Positions 35,221 to 50,500 of a stretch of 64,000 nucleotides of DNA are shown here, piece by piece; position 1 is the first letter of the stretch, and each line of letters opens with the position of its first letter. A program made the position numbers and the translations under genes. The notes beneath the pieces are model-generated. The model worked only from the letters and a program-made list of their open reading frames with translations, made no database searches and had not been told where the DNA came from. The DNA comes from Mercurialis annua. Its lineage: Eukaryota; Streptophyta; Magnoliopsida; Malpighiales; Euphorbiaceae. Location: the NCBI RefSeq assembly GCF_937616625.2, contig NC_065570.1, positions 26,932,046-26,996,045 of the forward strand, in the 5' to 3' direction.

Positions 35221-38200
35221 AATTGCTAAAAAGGTGAAACACTTTGATTTGTTTCGTAACTTTTTCAAACGTTTGGCTTAAATTACTAAAAAGCAGAAAC
35301 GCTTGGATTTGTTACGTAACGTTTGTAAACGTTTGGCTTATATTGCTAAAAAGGTGAAACGCTTGGATTTGTTTCAGAAAGTTTGTAAATGTTTGGCATA
35401 AATTGCTAAAAAGGTAAAACGCTTAGATTTATTCCGTAACGTTTGTAAACGTTTGGCTTAAATCGTTAAAAAGATGAAACATTTGTAATGGTTTGGCTTA
35501 AATCGCCAAAAATGTGAAGCGTTTGGATTTGTTTCGTAACGTTTGTAAACGTTTGGCTTAAATCGCTAAAAGGGTGAAACGTTTGAACTTGTTTCGTAAC
35601 GTTTGTAAATGTTTGTCTTAAATAGCTAAAAAGGACAAACATTTGGATTTGTTTCGTAACGTTTGTAAACGTTTGGCTTAAATTACTAAAAAGGTGAAAT
35701 GTTTGGTTTTGTTTCGTAACGTTTGTAAAGATTTGGCTTAAATCGCTAAAAAGGTGAAACGTTTAGATTTGTTTCGTAACGTTTGTAAACGTTTGGCTTA
35801 AATTGCTAAAAAGGTGAAACGCTTGGATTCGTTTTGTAATGTTTGTAAACGTTTGGCTTAAATTGCTAAAATGGTGAAACACTTGGATTTGTTTCGGAAT
35901 GTTTGTTAACGTTTGGCTAAATTGCGAAAAAGGTGAAACACTTGGATTTGTTTCGTAATGTTTGTAAACGTTTAGCTTAAATTGATAAAAAGGTGAAACG
36001 CTTGGTTTTGTTTCGAAACTTTTGTAAAGGTTTGGCTTAAATCGCTAAAAATGTGAAACGTTTAGATTTGTTTCGTAACGTTTTAAACGTTTGGTTTTGT
36101 TTCATAACGTTTGTAAAAGTTTGGCTTAAATCGCTTTAAAGGTGAAACGTTTGGATTTGTTTCGCAACGTTTGTAAATGTTTGGCTTAAATTGCTAATAA
36201 AGGCGAAACGTTTGGATTTGTTTCGTAACTTCTGAAACGTTTGGCTTAAATTGCTAAAAAGGTGAAACGTTTGGATTTGTTTCGTATCGTTTGTAAACTT
36301 TTGGCTTAAATCGCTAAAAAGGAGAAACGTTTGGATTTGTTTCGTACTCTTTATAAACGTTTGGCTTAAATTTCTAAAAAGGTGAAACTCTTTGATTTTT
36401 TCCGTAAAGTCTGTAAATGTTTGGCTTAAATTGCTAAAAAGGAGAAACGCTTTGATTTGTTTCGTAACGTTTGTAACTGTTTGACTTAAATTACTGAAAA
36501 GGTGAAACGCCTAGTTTTGTTTCGTAACGTTTGTAAAGGTTTGACTTAAATCGCTAGAAATGTGAAACGTTTAAATTTGTTTCGTATGGTTTTAAACGTT
36601 TGGATTTGTTTCGTAACGTTTTAAACGTTTGATTTTGTTTTGTAACATTTCTAAATGTTTGGCTTAAACTGCTAAAAAGATTAAACGTTTGGATTTGTTT
36701 CATAATGTTTGTAAACGTTTGGCTTAAATTGCTAAAAAGGTGAAACGTTTAGATTTGTTTCGTAAAGTTTGTAAACGTTTGGCTTAAATTACAAAAAAGA
36801 TGAAACGCTTGGATTTGTTTCGTAATGTTTGTAAATGTTTGGCCTAAATTGCTAAAAACGTGAAACATTTGAATTTGTTTCGTAACATTTGTAAACGTTT
36901 GGCTTAAATTGCTAAAAAGGTGAAACGTTTGGATTTGTTTCGTAACGTTTGTAAATGTTTGGCATAAATCACTAAAAAGGTTAAATGTTTGGATTTGTTT
37001 CGTAACGTTCTAAACGTTTGGTTTAAATCGCTAAAATGGGAAAACGTTTGGATTTGTTTCGCAACGTTTGTCTTAAATTGCTAAAAATGTGAAATGTTTG
37101 GTTTTATTTCGTAACGTTTGTAAACGTTCGGCTTAAATCGCTAAAAAGGTGAAACGTTTGGATTTGTTTCATTACGTTTGCAAACGTTTGGCTTAAATTA
37201 CTAAAAAGGTGAAACGCTTGTATTTGTTTCGGAACGTTTGTAAACGTTTGGATTAAATTGCTAAGAAGGTGAAACGCTTGGATTTGTTTCGTAACATTTG
37301 TAAACGTTCGGCTTAAATTGCTAAAAAGGCGAAACGCTTGGTTTTGTTTCGTAGCGTTTGTAAACGTTCGGCTTAAATCGCTAAAAAGGTAAAACATTTG
37401 GATTTGTTTTGTAGCGTTTGTCAACGATCGGCTTAAATCGCTAAAAAGGTGAAAGGTTTAGATTTGTTTCGTAACGTCTGTAAACGTTCTGCTTAAATAG
37501 CTAAAAGGTGAAACGTTTGGTTTCGTTTCGTGACTTTTGTAAAGGTTCGACTTAAATCGATAAAAGAAGGAAACGTTTGGATTTGTTCTGTAACGTTTGT
37601 AAATGTTTGGCTTAAATTGTTAAAAAGGTGAAGCGTTTGGATTTGTTTCGTAACGTTTTTAAACAATTGGTTTTTTTTCTTAATGTTTGTAAACGTTTGG
37701 TTTAAATCGCTAAAAATGTGAAACGCTTGGATTTGTTATGTAACGTTTTAAAAGTTTGGTTTTGTTTCGTAACGTTTGTAAACATTTGGCTTAAAATCGC
37801 TATAAAGGTGAAACGTTTGGATTTGTTTCGTAACGTTTGTAAACATTTGGCTTAAATTGCTAAAAGGTGAAATGTTTGGATTTGTTTTGTAACATTTGTA
37901 AACGTTGGGCTTCAATCGCTAAAAAGGTGAAACATTTGGATTTGTTTTGTAACTTTTGTAAACGTTTGGCTTAAATCGCTAAAAATGTGAAACGTTTGGA
38001 TTTGATTCATAACGTTTTAAATGTTTGAATTTGTTTGTGAACGTTTGTAAACGTTTGGCTTAAATTGCTAAAATGGGGAAACGTATGGATATGTTTCGTA
38101 ACGTTTGTAAATGTTTGGCTTAAATCGCTAAAAAGGTGAAACATTTGGATTTTTTTCGTAACGTTTGAAAACGTGTTTGGCTTAAATTGCTAAAAAGGTG

Positions 38201-41200
38201 AAACATTTGAATTTGTTTCGTAACATTAGTAAAAGTATGGCTTCAATCACTGAAAATTTGAAAACGTTTGACTTAAATTACTAAAAAAGTGAGATGTTTG
38301 GATTTATTTCATAACGTTTGTAAGCGTTTGGCTTAAATTGCTAAAAAGGTGAAACGCTTAGATTTGTTTCGTAACTTTTGTAAACGTTTGGCTTTGTTTC
38401 GTAACGTTTGTAAACGTTTCGATTCAATCGCTAAAAAGGTGAAACTTTTGGATTTGTTTCGTAATATTTGTAAAAGTTTGGCTTAAATTGCTAAAAAGGT
38501 GAAATGCTTGGATTTGTTTCGTAAAGTTTGTAAATGTTTGGATTAAAATGCTAAAAAGGTGAAACGCTTGGATTTGTTTCGTAATGTTAGTACACGTTTG
38601 GCTTAAATCGCTAAAAAAGTGAAACATTTGGATTTGTTTTGTAACCTTTGTAAACGTTTAGCTTAATTCGCTGATAACGTGAAACGTTTGGAGTTGTTTT
38701 GTAACGTTTGTAAACGTTTTGCTTAAATCGCTAAAAAGGTGAAACATTTGGTTTTGTTTCGTAGTATTTGTAAACGTTTGGTTTAAATTGCTAAAAAGGT
38801 GAAATGTTTGGTTTTGTTTCGTAGCGTTTGTAAACGTTCGGCTTAAATCGCTAAAAAGGTAAAACATTTGGATTTGTTTCGTAGCGTTTGTCAACGATCG
38901 GCTTAAATCGTTAAAAAGGTGAAAGGTTTGAATTTGTTTCGTAACGTTTGTAAACGTTCGGCTTAAATAGCTAAAAGGTGAAACGTTTGGTTTCGTTTCG
39001 TAACGTTTGTAAATGTTCGGCTTAAATCGCTAAAAAAAGGAAACGTTTGGATTTGTTCCGTAACGTTTGTAAATGTTTGGCTTCAATTGCTAAAAATTTA
39101 TAACGTTTGGATTTGTTTCGTAACGTTTGTAAACAATTGGTTTTGTTTCGTAATGTTTGTAAACGTTTGGTTTAAATCGCTAAAAATGTGAAACGCTTGG
39201 ACTTGTTTTGTAACGTTTTAAAAGTTTGGTTTTGTTTCGTAACGTTTGTAAACGTTTGGCTTAAATAGCTAAAAACGTGAAACGTTTGGATTTGTTTCGT
39301 AACGTTTGTAAACATTTGGCTTAAATCGCTCAAAAGGTAAAACATTTGGATTTGTTTCGTAACGTTTGTCAACGATCGGCTTAAATCGCTAAAAAGGTGA
39401 AAGGTTTGGATTCGTTTCGTAACGTTTGTAAACGTTCGGCTTAAAGAGCTAAAAGGTGAAACGTTTGGTTTTGTTTCGTAACATTTGCAAATGTTCGGCT
39501 TAAATCGCTAAAAAAAGAAAACGTTTGAATTTGTTCCGTAACGTTTGTAAATGTTTGGCTTAAATTGCTAAAAGGTGAAACGTTTGGATTTGTTTTGTAA
39601 CGTTTTAAAAGTTTGGTTTTGTTTCGTAACGTTTGTAAACGTTTGGCTTAAATGGCTAATAAGGTGAAACGTTTGGATTTGTTTCGTAACTTTTGTAAAA
39701 GTTTGGCCTAAATTGCTGAAAAGGTAAAATGTTTGGATTTGTTTCGTAACATCTGTAAATGTTTGGCTTCAATTGCTAAAAAGGTGAAATGTTTGGATTT
39801 GTTTCGTAACGTTTGTAAACGCTTGGCTTAAATTGCTAAAAAGGGGAAAAGTTTGATTGGTTTCGTAACGTTTGTAAACGTTTGGCTTCAATCGTTAAAA
39901 AGGTGAAACGTTTGGATTTATTTTGTAATGTTTGTAAACGTTTGGCTTATATTGCTAAAAAGGTGAAACCCTTGGATTTGTTTTCTAACGTTTGTAAATG
40001 TTTGGTCTAAAATGCTAAAAAGGTGAAACGCTTGGATTTGTTTCATAACGTTTGTAAACATTTGGCTTAAATCGCTAAAAAGGTGAAACTTTTGGATTTT
40101 TTTCGTAACATTTGTAAACGTTTCGCTTAAATCGCTAAAGAGGTGTAACGTTTGGCTTAAATCGCTAAAAATGTGAAATGTTTGGATTTGTTTCGTAACG
40201 TTTGTAAACGTTTGACTTAAATCGCTAAAGATGTGAAACATTTGGATTTAAATTGCTAAAAAGGTGAAAAGTTTGGATTTGTTTCGTGACATTTGTAAAC
40301 GTTTGACTTAAATCACTGAAAAGGTGAAACTTTTGGATTTGTTTTGTAACGTTTATAAACGTTTGGTTTAAATTGCTAAAAAGGTGAAATTCTTGGATTT
40401 GTTTCGTTGCGTTTGTAAACATTTTGCTTAAATCGCTAAAAAGGTGAAACGTTTGGATTTGTTTCATAACGTTTGTAAAAGTTCGGCTTAAATCGCTAAA
40501 AAAGTAAAACGTTTGGTTTTGTTTAGGAACGTTTGGAAACGTTCGGCTTAAATAGATAAAAAGGTGAAATGTTTAATTTTGTTTCGTAATGTTTGTAAAC
40601 GTTCGGCTTAAATCGCTAAAAAAGGGTAACGTTTGGATTTGTTCCGTAATGTTTGTATGTGTTTGGCTTAAATTGCTAAAGAGGTGAGACGTTTGGATTT
40701 GTTTCGTAACGTTTATAAACGATTGGTTTTTTTTAATGTTTGTAAACGTCTGACTTAAATCGCTAAAAATGTGAAACGTTTGGATTAGTTTGGTAACGTT
40801 TTAAAAGTTTGGTTTAGTTTCGTAACGTTTGTAAACGTTTGGATTAAATCGTTAAAAAGGTGAAATGTTTGGATTTGTTTCGTGACATTTGTAAACGTTT
40901 GGCTTCAATAGCTAAAATGGTGAAACTTTTAAATTTGTTTTGTAAACATTTGAATTTGTTTCGTAACGTTTGTAAACATTTGGATTTGATTCGTAACGTT
41001 TGTCAAAGTTTGGCTTACATCGCTAATAAGGGGAATAGTTTGGATTTGTTTCGTAACGTTTGTAAATATTTGGCTTAAATCGCTAAAATGGGGAAACGTT
41101 TGGATTTGTTTCGTAACGTTTGGAGTTGTTTCGTAACGTTTGTAAACGTTTGGTTTTGTTTCGTAACATTTATAAACATTTGACTTAAATCGCTAAAATG

Positions 41201-44200
41201 GGGAAACGTTTGGATTTGTTTCCTAACGTTTGTAAAAATTTGGCTTCAATCGCTACAAAGGTGAAACTTTTGGATTTTTTTCGTAACGATTGTAAACGTT
41301 TGGCTTAAATTGCAAAAAATGTGAAACATTTATTTTTATTCCGTAATGTTTGTAAATGATTGGATTTATTTCGTAACGTTTTAAAGTTTTGGCATAAATC
41401 ACTAAAAAGGTTAAACGTTTGGTTTTGTTTCGTAACGTTTGTAAACGTTTGGCTTAAATCGCTAAAAAGGTGAAATGTTTGGATTTGTTTCTTAACATTT
41501 GTAAACGTTTGGCTTAAATTGCTAAAAAGGTGAAACGCTTAGATTTGTTTTGTAGCTTTTGTAAACATCTGGCTGAAATCGCTAAAAAGGTGAAACGCTT
41601 GGATTTGTTTCGTAACGTTTGTAAACGTTTTGCTTAAATCGCTAAAAATGTGAAACGTTTGGTTTTCTTCCGTAACGTTTGTAAACGATTAGATTAAATC
41701 GCTAAAAATATGAAACGTTTGGATTTGTTTCGTAATGTTTTAAACGTTTGGTTTTGTTTCTTAACGTTTGTAAACGTTATGCTTAAATCGTTAAAAAGGT
41801 AAAACGTTTGGATTTGTTTTGTAACGTTTGTAAATGTTTGGCTTAAATCGCTAAAAAGGTGAAACGTTTGGATTTGTTTCGTAACGTTTGTAATCGTTTG
41901 GCTTAAATCGCTAAAATGGGGAAACGTATGGATTTGTTTCGTAACGTTTGTAAACGTTTGGCTTAAATTGCTAAAAAGGTGAAACTTTTGGATTTGTTTA
42001 GTAACGTTTGTAAACGCTTTGCTTTAATTGCTAAAATGGTGAAATGTTTGGATTTGTTTCGTAATGTTAGGCTTCAATCACTAAAAATTTATAAACGTTT
42101 GGCTTAAAATGCTAATAAGGCGAAACATGTGGATATGTTTCACAACGTTTGTAAACGTTTGGCTTAAATTGCTAAAAGGAGAAAAAGTTGGATTTTTCGT
42201 TACGTTTGTAAACGTTTGCCTTTGTTTCGTAACGTTTGTAAACATTTGGCTTCAATCGCTAAAGAGGTGAAACATTTGGATTTGTTTCGTAATGTTTGTA
42301 AAAGTTTGGCTTAAATTGCTAAAAAGGTGAAATGTTTGGATTTGTTTCGTAACATTTGTAAACGTTTGGCTTAAATCGCTAAAAAGGTGAAACGTTTCGA
42401 TTTGTTTCGTAACGTTTGTAATTGTTTGGCTTAAATCGCTAAAATGGGGAAACGTATGGATTTGTTTCATAACGTTTGTAAACGTTTGGCTTAAATCGCT
42501 AAAAAGGTGAAACCTTTGGATTTGTTTTGTAACGTTTGTAAATGTTTTGCTTTGATTGCTAAAAAGGGGAAACGTTTGGATTTGATTCCTAATGTTTGGC
42601 TTCAATCACAAAAATTTGTATACGTTTGGCTTAAATCACTAAAAAGGTGAAACATGTGGATTTGCTTCGCAATGTCTGTAAACGTTTGGCTTAAATTGTT
42701 AAAAGGTGAAACACTTGGATTTGTTTCGTAATGTTTATAATCGTTTGGCTTTGTTTCGTAACGTTTGTAAACGTTTGGCTTTAATCGCTAAAAAGGTGGA
42801 ATGTTTGGATTTTTTTCGTAATGTTTGTAAACGTTTGGCTTAAATTGCTAAAAAGGTGAAATCTTGGATTTGTTTTGAAACGTTTGTAAACGTTTGGCTT
42901 AAAATGCTAAAAAGGTAAAACGCTTGGATTTGTTTCGTAATGTTTGTAAACGTTTGGCTTAAATTGCTAAAAAGGTGAAATGTTTGGATTTGTTTCGTAA
43001 CATTTGTAAACGATTGGCTTAAATCTATAAAAAGGTGAAACGCTTGGATTTGTTTCGTAACGTTTTAAATGTTTGGCTTAAATTGCTAAAACGGGGAAAC
43101 GTTTGGATTTGTTTCGTAACATTTGTAAACGTTAGGCTTAAATATCTAAAAAGGTGAAACGCTTGGATTTGTTTCGTAACATTTGTAAACGTTTAGCTTT
43201 GTTTCGTAACATTTGTAAACGTTTGGCTTAAATTGATAAAAATGTGAAACGTTTGGATTTTTTTCGTAACATTTTAAATGTTTGGTTTAGTTTCGTCGTT
43301 TGTAAAAGTTTGCCTTAAATCGCTAAAAAGGTGAAACGCTTGGATTTGTTTTGTAACGTTTTTAAACGTTTTGGCTTAAATTGCTAAAATGGGAAAACGT
43401 TTGGATTTGTTTCGTAACATTTGTAAACGTTTGGCTTAAATCGCTAAAAAGATGAAACGTTTGGATTTGTTTCATAACGTTTGTAAACGTTTGGCTTAAA
43501 AAACGAAAAAGGTGAAACGCCGGGATTTGTTTCGTAACGTTTTAAACGTTTGTCTTAAATCGCTAAAAAGGTGAAACGTTTGTTTTTGTTCCGTTTTGTA
43601 TCGTTTGTAAACGTTGGCTTAAATCGCTAAAACGGTGAAACATTTCGATTTGTTTCGTATCGTTCGTAAACGATTGGCTTAAATCGCTAAAAAGGGGAAA
43701 CGTTTAGATTTGTTTTGTAACGTTTGTAAACGTTTAGCTTAAATCGCTAAAAAGATGAAACGTTTGGATTTGTTTTGTAACCTTCGTATACGTTTGGCTT
43801 AAATTACTAAGAAGGAAAAACGCGTTGATTTGTTTCGTAACGTTTGTAAACGTTTGGCTTAAATTGCTAAAAAGCAGAAACGCTTGGATTTGTTTCATAA
43901 CGTTTGTAAACATTTGTCTTATATTGCTTAAAAGGTGAAACGCTTGGATTTGTTTCGGAAAGTTTGTAAACGTTTGGCTTATATTCCTAAAAAAGGTGAA
44001 ACACTTGATTTTTTTTCGTAACGTTCATAAACGTTACGCTTAAATTGCTAAAAAGGTGAAATGCTTGGTTTTTGTTTCGTAACGTTTACAAAGGTTTGGC
44101 TTAAATCGCTAAAAATGTGAAACGTTTGGATTAGTTTCGTAACGTTTGTAAAACGTTTGGATTTGTTTCGTACCGTTTGTAAATATTTGCCTAAATCGTT

Positions 44201-47200
44201 AAAAAGGGGAAACGTTTGGATTTGTTTCGTATCGTTTGTAAATGTTTGGATTAAATTGCTAAAAAGGGGAAACGTTTGGATTTGTTTCGTATCGTTTGTA
44301 AATGTTTGGCTTAAATCACTAAAAAGGTGAAACGTTTGGATTTATTTCGTAAGTTTTGCAAACGTTTGTCATAAATTGCTACAAAGGTGAAACACTTTGA
44401 TTTGTTTCGTAACTTTTTTAAACGTTTGGCTTAAATTACTAAAAAGCAGAAACGTTTGGATTTGTTTCGTAACGTTTGTAAACGTTTGGCTTATATTGCT
44501 AAAAAGGTGAAACGCTTGGATTTGTTTCAGAATGTTTGTAAAAGTTTGGCGTAAATTGCTAAAAAGGTAAAACGCTCGGATTTATTTCGTAACGTTTGTA
44601 AATGTTTGGCTTAAATCGCTAAAAAGATGAAACGTTTGTAATGGTTTGGCTTAAATTGCCAAAAATATGAAGCGTTTGGATTTGTTTTTTAACGTTTGTA
44701 AACGTTTGGTTTAAATCGCTAAAAAGGTGAAACGTTTGAACTTGTTTTGTAACGTTTGTAAATGTTTGTCTTAAATAGCTAAAAAGGACAAACATTTGGA
44801 TTTGTTTCAAAACGTTTGTGAGCGTTTGGCTTAAATTACTAAAAAGGTGAAATGTTTGGTTTTGTTTCGTAACGTTTGTAAAGGTTTGGCTTAAATCGCA
44901 AAATAGGTGAAACTATTGGATTTGTTTCGTAATGTTTGAAACGTTTGGCTTATATTGCTAAAAAAGTGAAACGCTTGGATTCGTTTTGTAATGTTTGTAA
45001 ACGTTTGGCTTAAATTGCTAAAACGGTGAAACGCCTGTATTTGTTTCGGAACTTTTGTTAACGTTTGGCTAAATTGCGAAAAAGGTGAAACGCTTGGATT
45101 TGTTTCGGAAAGTTTGTAAACGTTTGGCTTATATTGCTAAAAAAGGTGAAACACTTGGTTTTGTTTCGTAACGTTCATAAACGTTACGCTTAAATTGCTA
45201 AAAATGTGAAATGCTTGGTTTTTGTTTCGTAACGTTTACAAAGGTTTGGCTTAAATCGCTAAAAATGTGAAACGTTTGGATTAGTTTCGTAACGTTTGTA
45301 AAACGTTTGGATTTGTTTCGTACCGTTTGTAAACATTTGCCTTAAATCGTTAAAAAGGGGAAACGTTTGGATTTGTTTCGTATCGTTTGTAAAGGTTTGG
45401 CTTAAATCGCTAAAAATGTGAAACGTTTGGATTTGTTTCGTAACGTTTGTAAATGTTTGGCTTAAATCGCTATAACGGTGAAATGTTTGGATTAGTTTCG
45501 TACCGTTTGGATTTGTTTCGTAACGTTTGTAAACATTTGGCTTAAATTTCTAAAAGGTGAAATGTTTGGATTTGTTTTGTAACATTTGTAAACGTTAGGC
45601 TTCAATCGCTAAAAAGGTGAAACATTTGGATTTGTTTTGTAACTTTTGTAAACGTTTGGCTTAAATCGCTAAAAATGTGAAATGTTTGGATTTGATTAAT
45701 AACGTTTTATACGTTTGAATTTGTTTGTGAACATTTGTAAACGTTTGGCTTAAATTGCTAAAATGGGGAAATGTATGGATATGTTTCGTAACGTTTGTAA
45801 ATGTTTGGTTTAAATCGCTAAAAAGGTGAAACGTTTGGATTTTTTTCGTAACGTTTGAAAACGTGTTTGGCTTAAATTTCTAAAAAGGTGAAACATTTGA
45901 GTTTATTTCGTAACGTTAGTAAAAGTATGGCTTCAATCACTGAAAATTTGTAAACGTTTGACTTAAATTACTAAAAAAATGAGATGTTTGGATTTATTTC
46001 GTAACGTTTGTAAACGTTTGGCTTAAATTGCTAAAAAGGTGAAACGCTTAGATATGTTTCGTAACTTTTGTAAACGTTTGGCTTTGTTTCGTAACGTTTG
46101 TAAACGTTTCGATTCAATCGCTAAAAAGGTGACACTTTTGGATTTGTTTCGTAATGTTTGTAAAAGTTTGGCTTAAATTGCTAAAAAGGTGAAATGCTTG
46201 GATTTGTTTCGTAAAGTTTGTAAAAGTTTGGATTAAAATGCTAAAAAGGTGAAACGCTTGGATTTGTTTCGTAATGTTAGTACATGTTTGGCTTAAATCG
46301 CTAAAAAGGTGAAACATTTGGATTTATTTCGTAACCTTTGTAAACGTTTAGCTTAAATCGCTGATAACGTGAAACGTTTGGAGTTGTTTTGTAACGTTTG
46401 TAAACGTTTTGCTTAAATCGCTAAAAAGGTGAAACATTTGGTTTTGTTTCGTAATATTTGTAAACGTTTGGTTTAAATTGCTAAAAAGGTGAAATGTTTG
46501 GTTTCGTTTCGTAGCGTTTGTAAAAGTTCGGCTTAAATCGCTAAAAAGGTAAAACATTTGGATTTGTTTCGTAGCGTTTGTCAACGATCGGCTTAAATCG
46601 TTAAAAAGATGAAAGGTTTGAATTTGTTTCGTAACGTTTGTAAACGTTCGGCTTAAATAGCTAAAAGGTGAAACATTTGGATTTGTTTCATAACCTTTGT
46701 AAACGTTTAGCTTAAATCGCTAAATAGGTGAAACGTTTGGATTTGTTTCGCAACGTTTGTAAAAGTTTGGCTTAAATTGCTAAAAAGGCGAAACGTCTGG
46801 ATTTGTTTCGTAACTTCTGAAACGTTTGGCTTAAATTGCTAAAAAGGTGAAATGTTTTGATTTGTTTCGTATCGTTTGTGAACGTTTGGCTTAAATCGTT
46901 AAAAAAGAGAAACCTTTGGATTTGTTTCGTAACCTTTGTAAACGTTTGGCTTAAATTACTAAAAAGGTGAAACGTTTGGATTTGTTTCGTACTGTTTGTA
47001 AACGATTGGCTTAAATCGCTAAAAAGGGGAAACGTTTGGATTTGTTTTGTAACGTTTGTAAAAGTTTAGCTTAAATCACTAAAAAGATGAAACGTTTGAA
47101 TTTGTTTGGTAACCTTTGTAAACGTTTGGCTTAAATTGCTAAGAAGCAGAAACGCTTTGATTTGTTTCGTAACGTTTGTAAACGTTTCGCTTAAATTGCG

Positions 47201-47515
47201 AAAAAACATAAATGCTTAGATTTATTTCATAACGTTTGTAAACGTTTGTCTTATATCTAAAAAGGTGAAACGCTTGGATTTGTTTCGGAACGTTTGTAAA
47301 CGTTTGGCTTATATTGCTAAAAAAGATGAAACACTTGAATTTGTTTCGTAACGTTTATAAACGTTACGCTTAAATTGCTAAAAATGTGAAACGCTTGATT
47401 TTTGTTTCGTAACGTTTACAAAGGTTTGGCTTAAATCGCTAAAAATGCGAAACGTTTGGATTTGATTCGTAACGTTTGTAAACGTTTGGCTTAAATCAAT
47501 AAACTGGGAAAAGTT

Positions 47516-50500
47516 TGGATTTGTTTCGTACCGTTTGTAAACATTTGGCTTAAATCGTTAAAAAGGGGAAACGTTTGGATTTGTTTCGTATCGTTTGTAA
47601 ACGTTTGGATTAAAGTGCTAAAACGGGGAAACATTTGAAATTGTTTCGTATGTTTTGCAAACGTTTGGCATTTATTTCGTATGTTTTGCAAACGTTTGGC
47701 ATAAATTGCTAAAAAGGTGAAACACTTTGATTTGTTTCGTAACTTTTGTAAACGTTTGGCTTAAATTACTAAAAAGCAGAAACGCTTGGATTTGTTACGT
47801 AACGTTTGTAAACGTTTGGATTATATTGCTAAAAAGGTGAAACGCTTGGATTTGTTTCAGAAAGTTTGTAAATGTTTGGCTTAAATTGCTAAAAAGGTAA
47901 AACGCTTAGATTTATTCCGTAACGTTTGTAAACGTTTGGCTTAAATTTCTAAAAAGATGAAACATTTGTAATGGTTTGGCTTAAATCGCCAAAAATGTGA
48001 AGCGTTTGGATTTGTTTCGTAACGTTTGTAAACGTTTGGCTTAAATCGCTAAAAAGGTGAAACGTTTGAACTTGTTTCGTAACGTTTGTAAATGTTTGTC
48101 TTAAATAGCTAAAAAGGACAAACATTTGGATTTGTTTCGTAACGTTTGTAAACGTTTGGCTTAAATTACTAAAAAGGTGAAATGTTTGGTTTTGTTTCGT
48201 AACGTTTGTAAAGATTTGGCTTAAATCGCTAAAAAGGTGAAACGTTTAGATTTGTTTCGTAACGTTTGTAAACGTTTGGCTTAAATTGCTAAAAAGGTGA
48301 AACGCTTGGATTCGTTTTGTAATGTTTGTAAACGTTTGGCTTAAATTGCTAAAATGGTGAAACACTTGGATTTGTTTCGGAATGTTTGTTAACGTTTGGC
48401 TAAATTGCGAAAAAGGTGAAACGCTTGGATTTGTTTCGTAATGTTTGTAAACGTTTAGCTTAAATTGCTAAAAAGGTGAAACGCTTGGTTTTGTTTCGAA
48501 ACTTTTGTAAAGGTTTGGCTTAAATCGCTAAAAATGTGAAACGTTTAGATTTGTTTCGTAACGTTTTAAACGTTTGGTTTTGTTTCATAACGTTTGTAAA
48601 AGTTTGGCTTAAATCGCTATAAAGGTGAAACGTTTGGATTTGTTTCGCAATGTTTGTAAATGTTTGGCTTAAATTGCTAAAAAAGGCGAAACGTTTGGAT
48701 TTGTTTCGTAACTTCTGAAACGTTTGGCTTAAATTGCTAAAAAGGTGAAACGTTTGGATTTGTTTCGTATCGTTTGTAAACGTTTGGCTTAAATCGCTAA
48801 AAAGGAGAAACGTTTGGATTTGTTTCGTACTCTTTATAAACGTTTGGCTTAAATTTCTAAAAAGGTGAAACTCTTTGATTTATTCCGTAAAGTCTGTAAA
48901 TGTTTGGCTTAAATTGCTAAAAAGGAGAAACGCTTTGATTTGTTTCGTAACGTTTGTAACTGTTTGACTTAAATTACTGAAAAGGTGAAACGCCTAGTTT
49001 TGTTTCGTAACGTTTGTAAAGGTTTGACTTAAATCGCTAGAAATGTGAAACGTTTAAATTTGTTTCGTATGGTTTTAAACGTTTGGATTTGTTTCGTAAC
49101 GTTTTAAACGTTTGATTTTGTTTTGTAACATTTCTAAATGTTTGGCTTAAACTGCTAAAAAGATTAAACGTTTGGATTTGTTTCATAATGTTTGTAAACG
49201 TTTGGCTTAAATTGCTAAAAAGGTGAAACGTTTAGATTTGTTTCGTAAAGTTTGTAAACGTTTGGCTTAAATTACTAAATAGATGAAATGCTTGGATTTG
49301 TTTCGTAATGTTTGTAAATGTTTGACCTAAATTGCTAAAAACGTGAAACATTTGAATTTGTTTCGTAACATTTCTAAACGTTTGGCTTAAATTGCTAAAA
49401 AGGTGAAACGTTTGGATTTGTTTCGTAACGTTTGTAAATGTTTGGCATAAATCACTAAAAAGGTTAAATGTTTGGATTTGTTTCGTAACGTTCTAAACGT
49501 TTGGTTTAAATCGCTAAAATTGGAAAACGTTTGGATTTGTTTCGCAATGTTTGTCTTAAATTGCTAAAAATGTGAAATGTTTGGTTTTATTTCGTAACGT
49601 TTGTAAACGTTCGGCTTAAATCGCTAAAAAGGTGAAACGTTTGGATTTGTTTCATTACGTTTGCAAACGTTTGGCTTAAATTACTAAAAAGGTGAAACGC
49701 TTGTATTTGTTTCGGAACGTTTGTAAACGTTTGGATTAAATTGCTAAGAAGGTGAAACGCTTGGATTTGTTTCGTAACATTTGTAAACGTTCGGCTTAAA
49801 TTGCTAAAAAGGCGAAACGCTTGGTTTTGTTTCGTAGCGTTTGTAAACGTTCGGCTTAAATCGCTAAAAAGGTAAAACATTTGGATTTGTTTTGTAGCGT
49901 TTGTCAACGATCGGCTTAAATCGCTAAAAAGGTGAAAGGTTTAGATTTGTTTCGTAACGTTTGTAAACGTTCTGCTTAAATAGCTAAAAGGTGAAACGTT
50001 TGGTTTCGTTTCGTGACTTTTGTAAAGGTTCGACTTAAATCGATAAAAAAAGGAAACGTTTGGATTTGTTCTATAACGTTTGTAAATGTTTGGCTTAAAT
50101 TGTTAAAAAGGTGAAACGTTTGGATTTGTTTCGTAACGTTTTTAAACAATTGGTTTTTTTTCTTAATGTTTGTAAACGTTTGGTTTAAATCGCTAAAAAT
50201 GTGAAACGCTTGGATTTGTTATGTAACGTTTTAAAAGTTTGGTTTTGTTTCGTAACGTTTGTAAACATTTGGCTTAAAATCGCTATAAAGGTGAAACGTT
50301 TGGATTTGTTTCGTAACGTTTGTAAACATTTGGCTTAAATAGCTAAAAGGTGAAATGTTTGGATTTGTTTTGTAACATTTGTAAACGTTGGGCTTCAATC
50401 GCTAAAAAGGTGAAACATTTGGATTTGTTTTGTAACTTTTGTAAACGTTTGGCTTAAATCGCTAAAAATGTGAAACGTTTGGATTTGATTCATAACGTTT

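Larger units (their letters stand above)
28720..43597. repeat. Super higher-order unit U1 (14,878 bp)
   Basis: A long block of about 248 monomer equivalents whose start, near TTTTGTATCGTTTG, recurs at 43598 and again at 63452. Bases 28720-30626 match 43598-45504 at a constant net offset of 14,878. Bases 33021-47500 match later sequence at an offset of 12,483. It contains an internal older repeat: about 30750-34190 aligns with about 35544-38983 at offset 4,792-4,794. No gene. Confidence 0.9.
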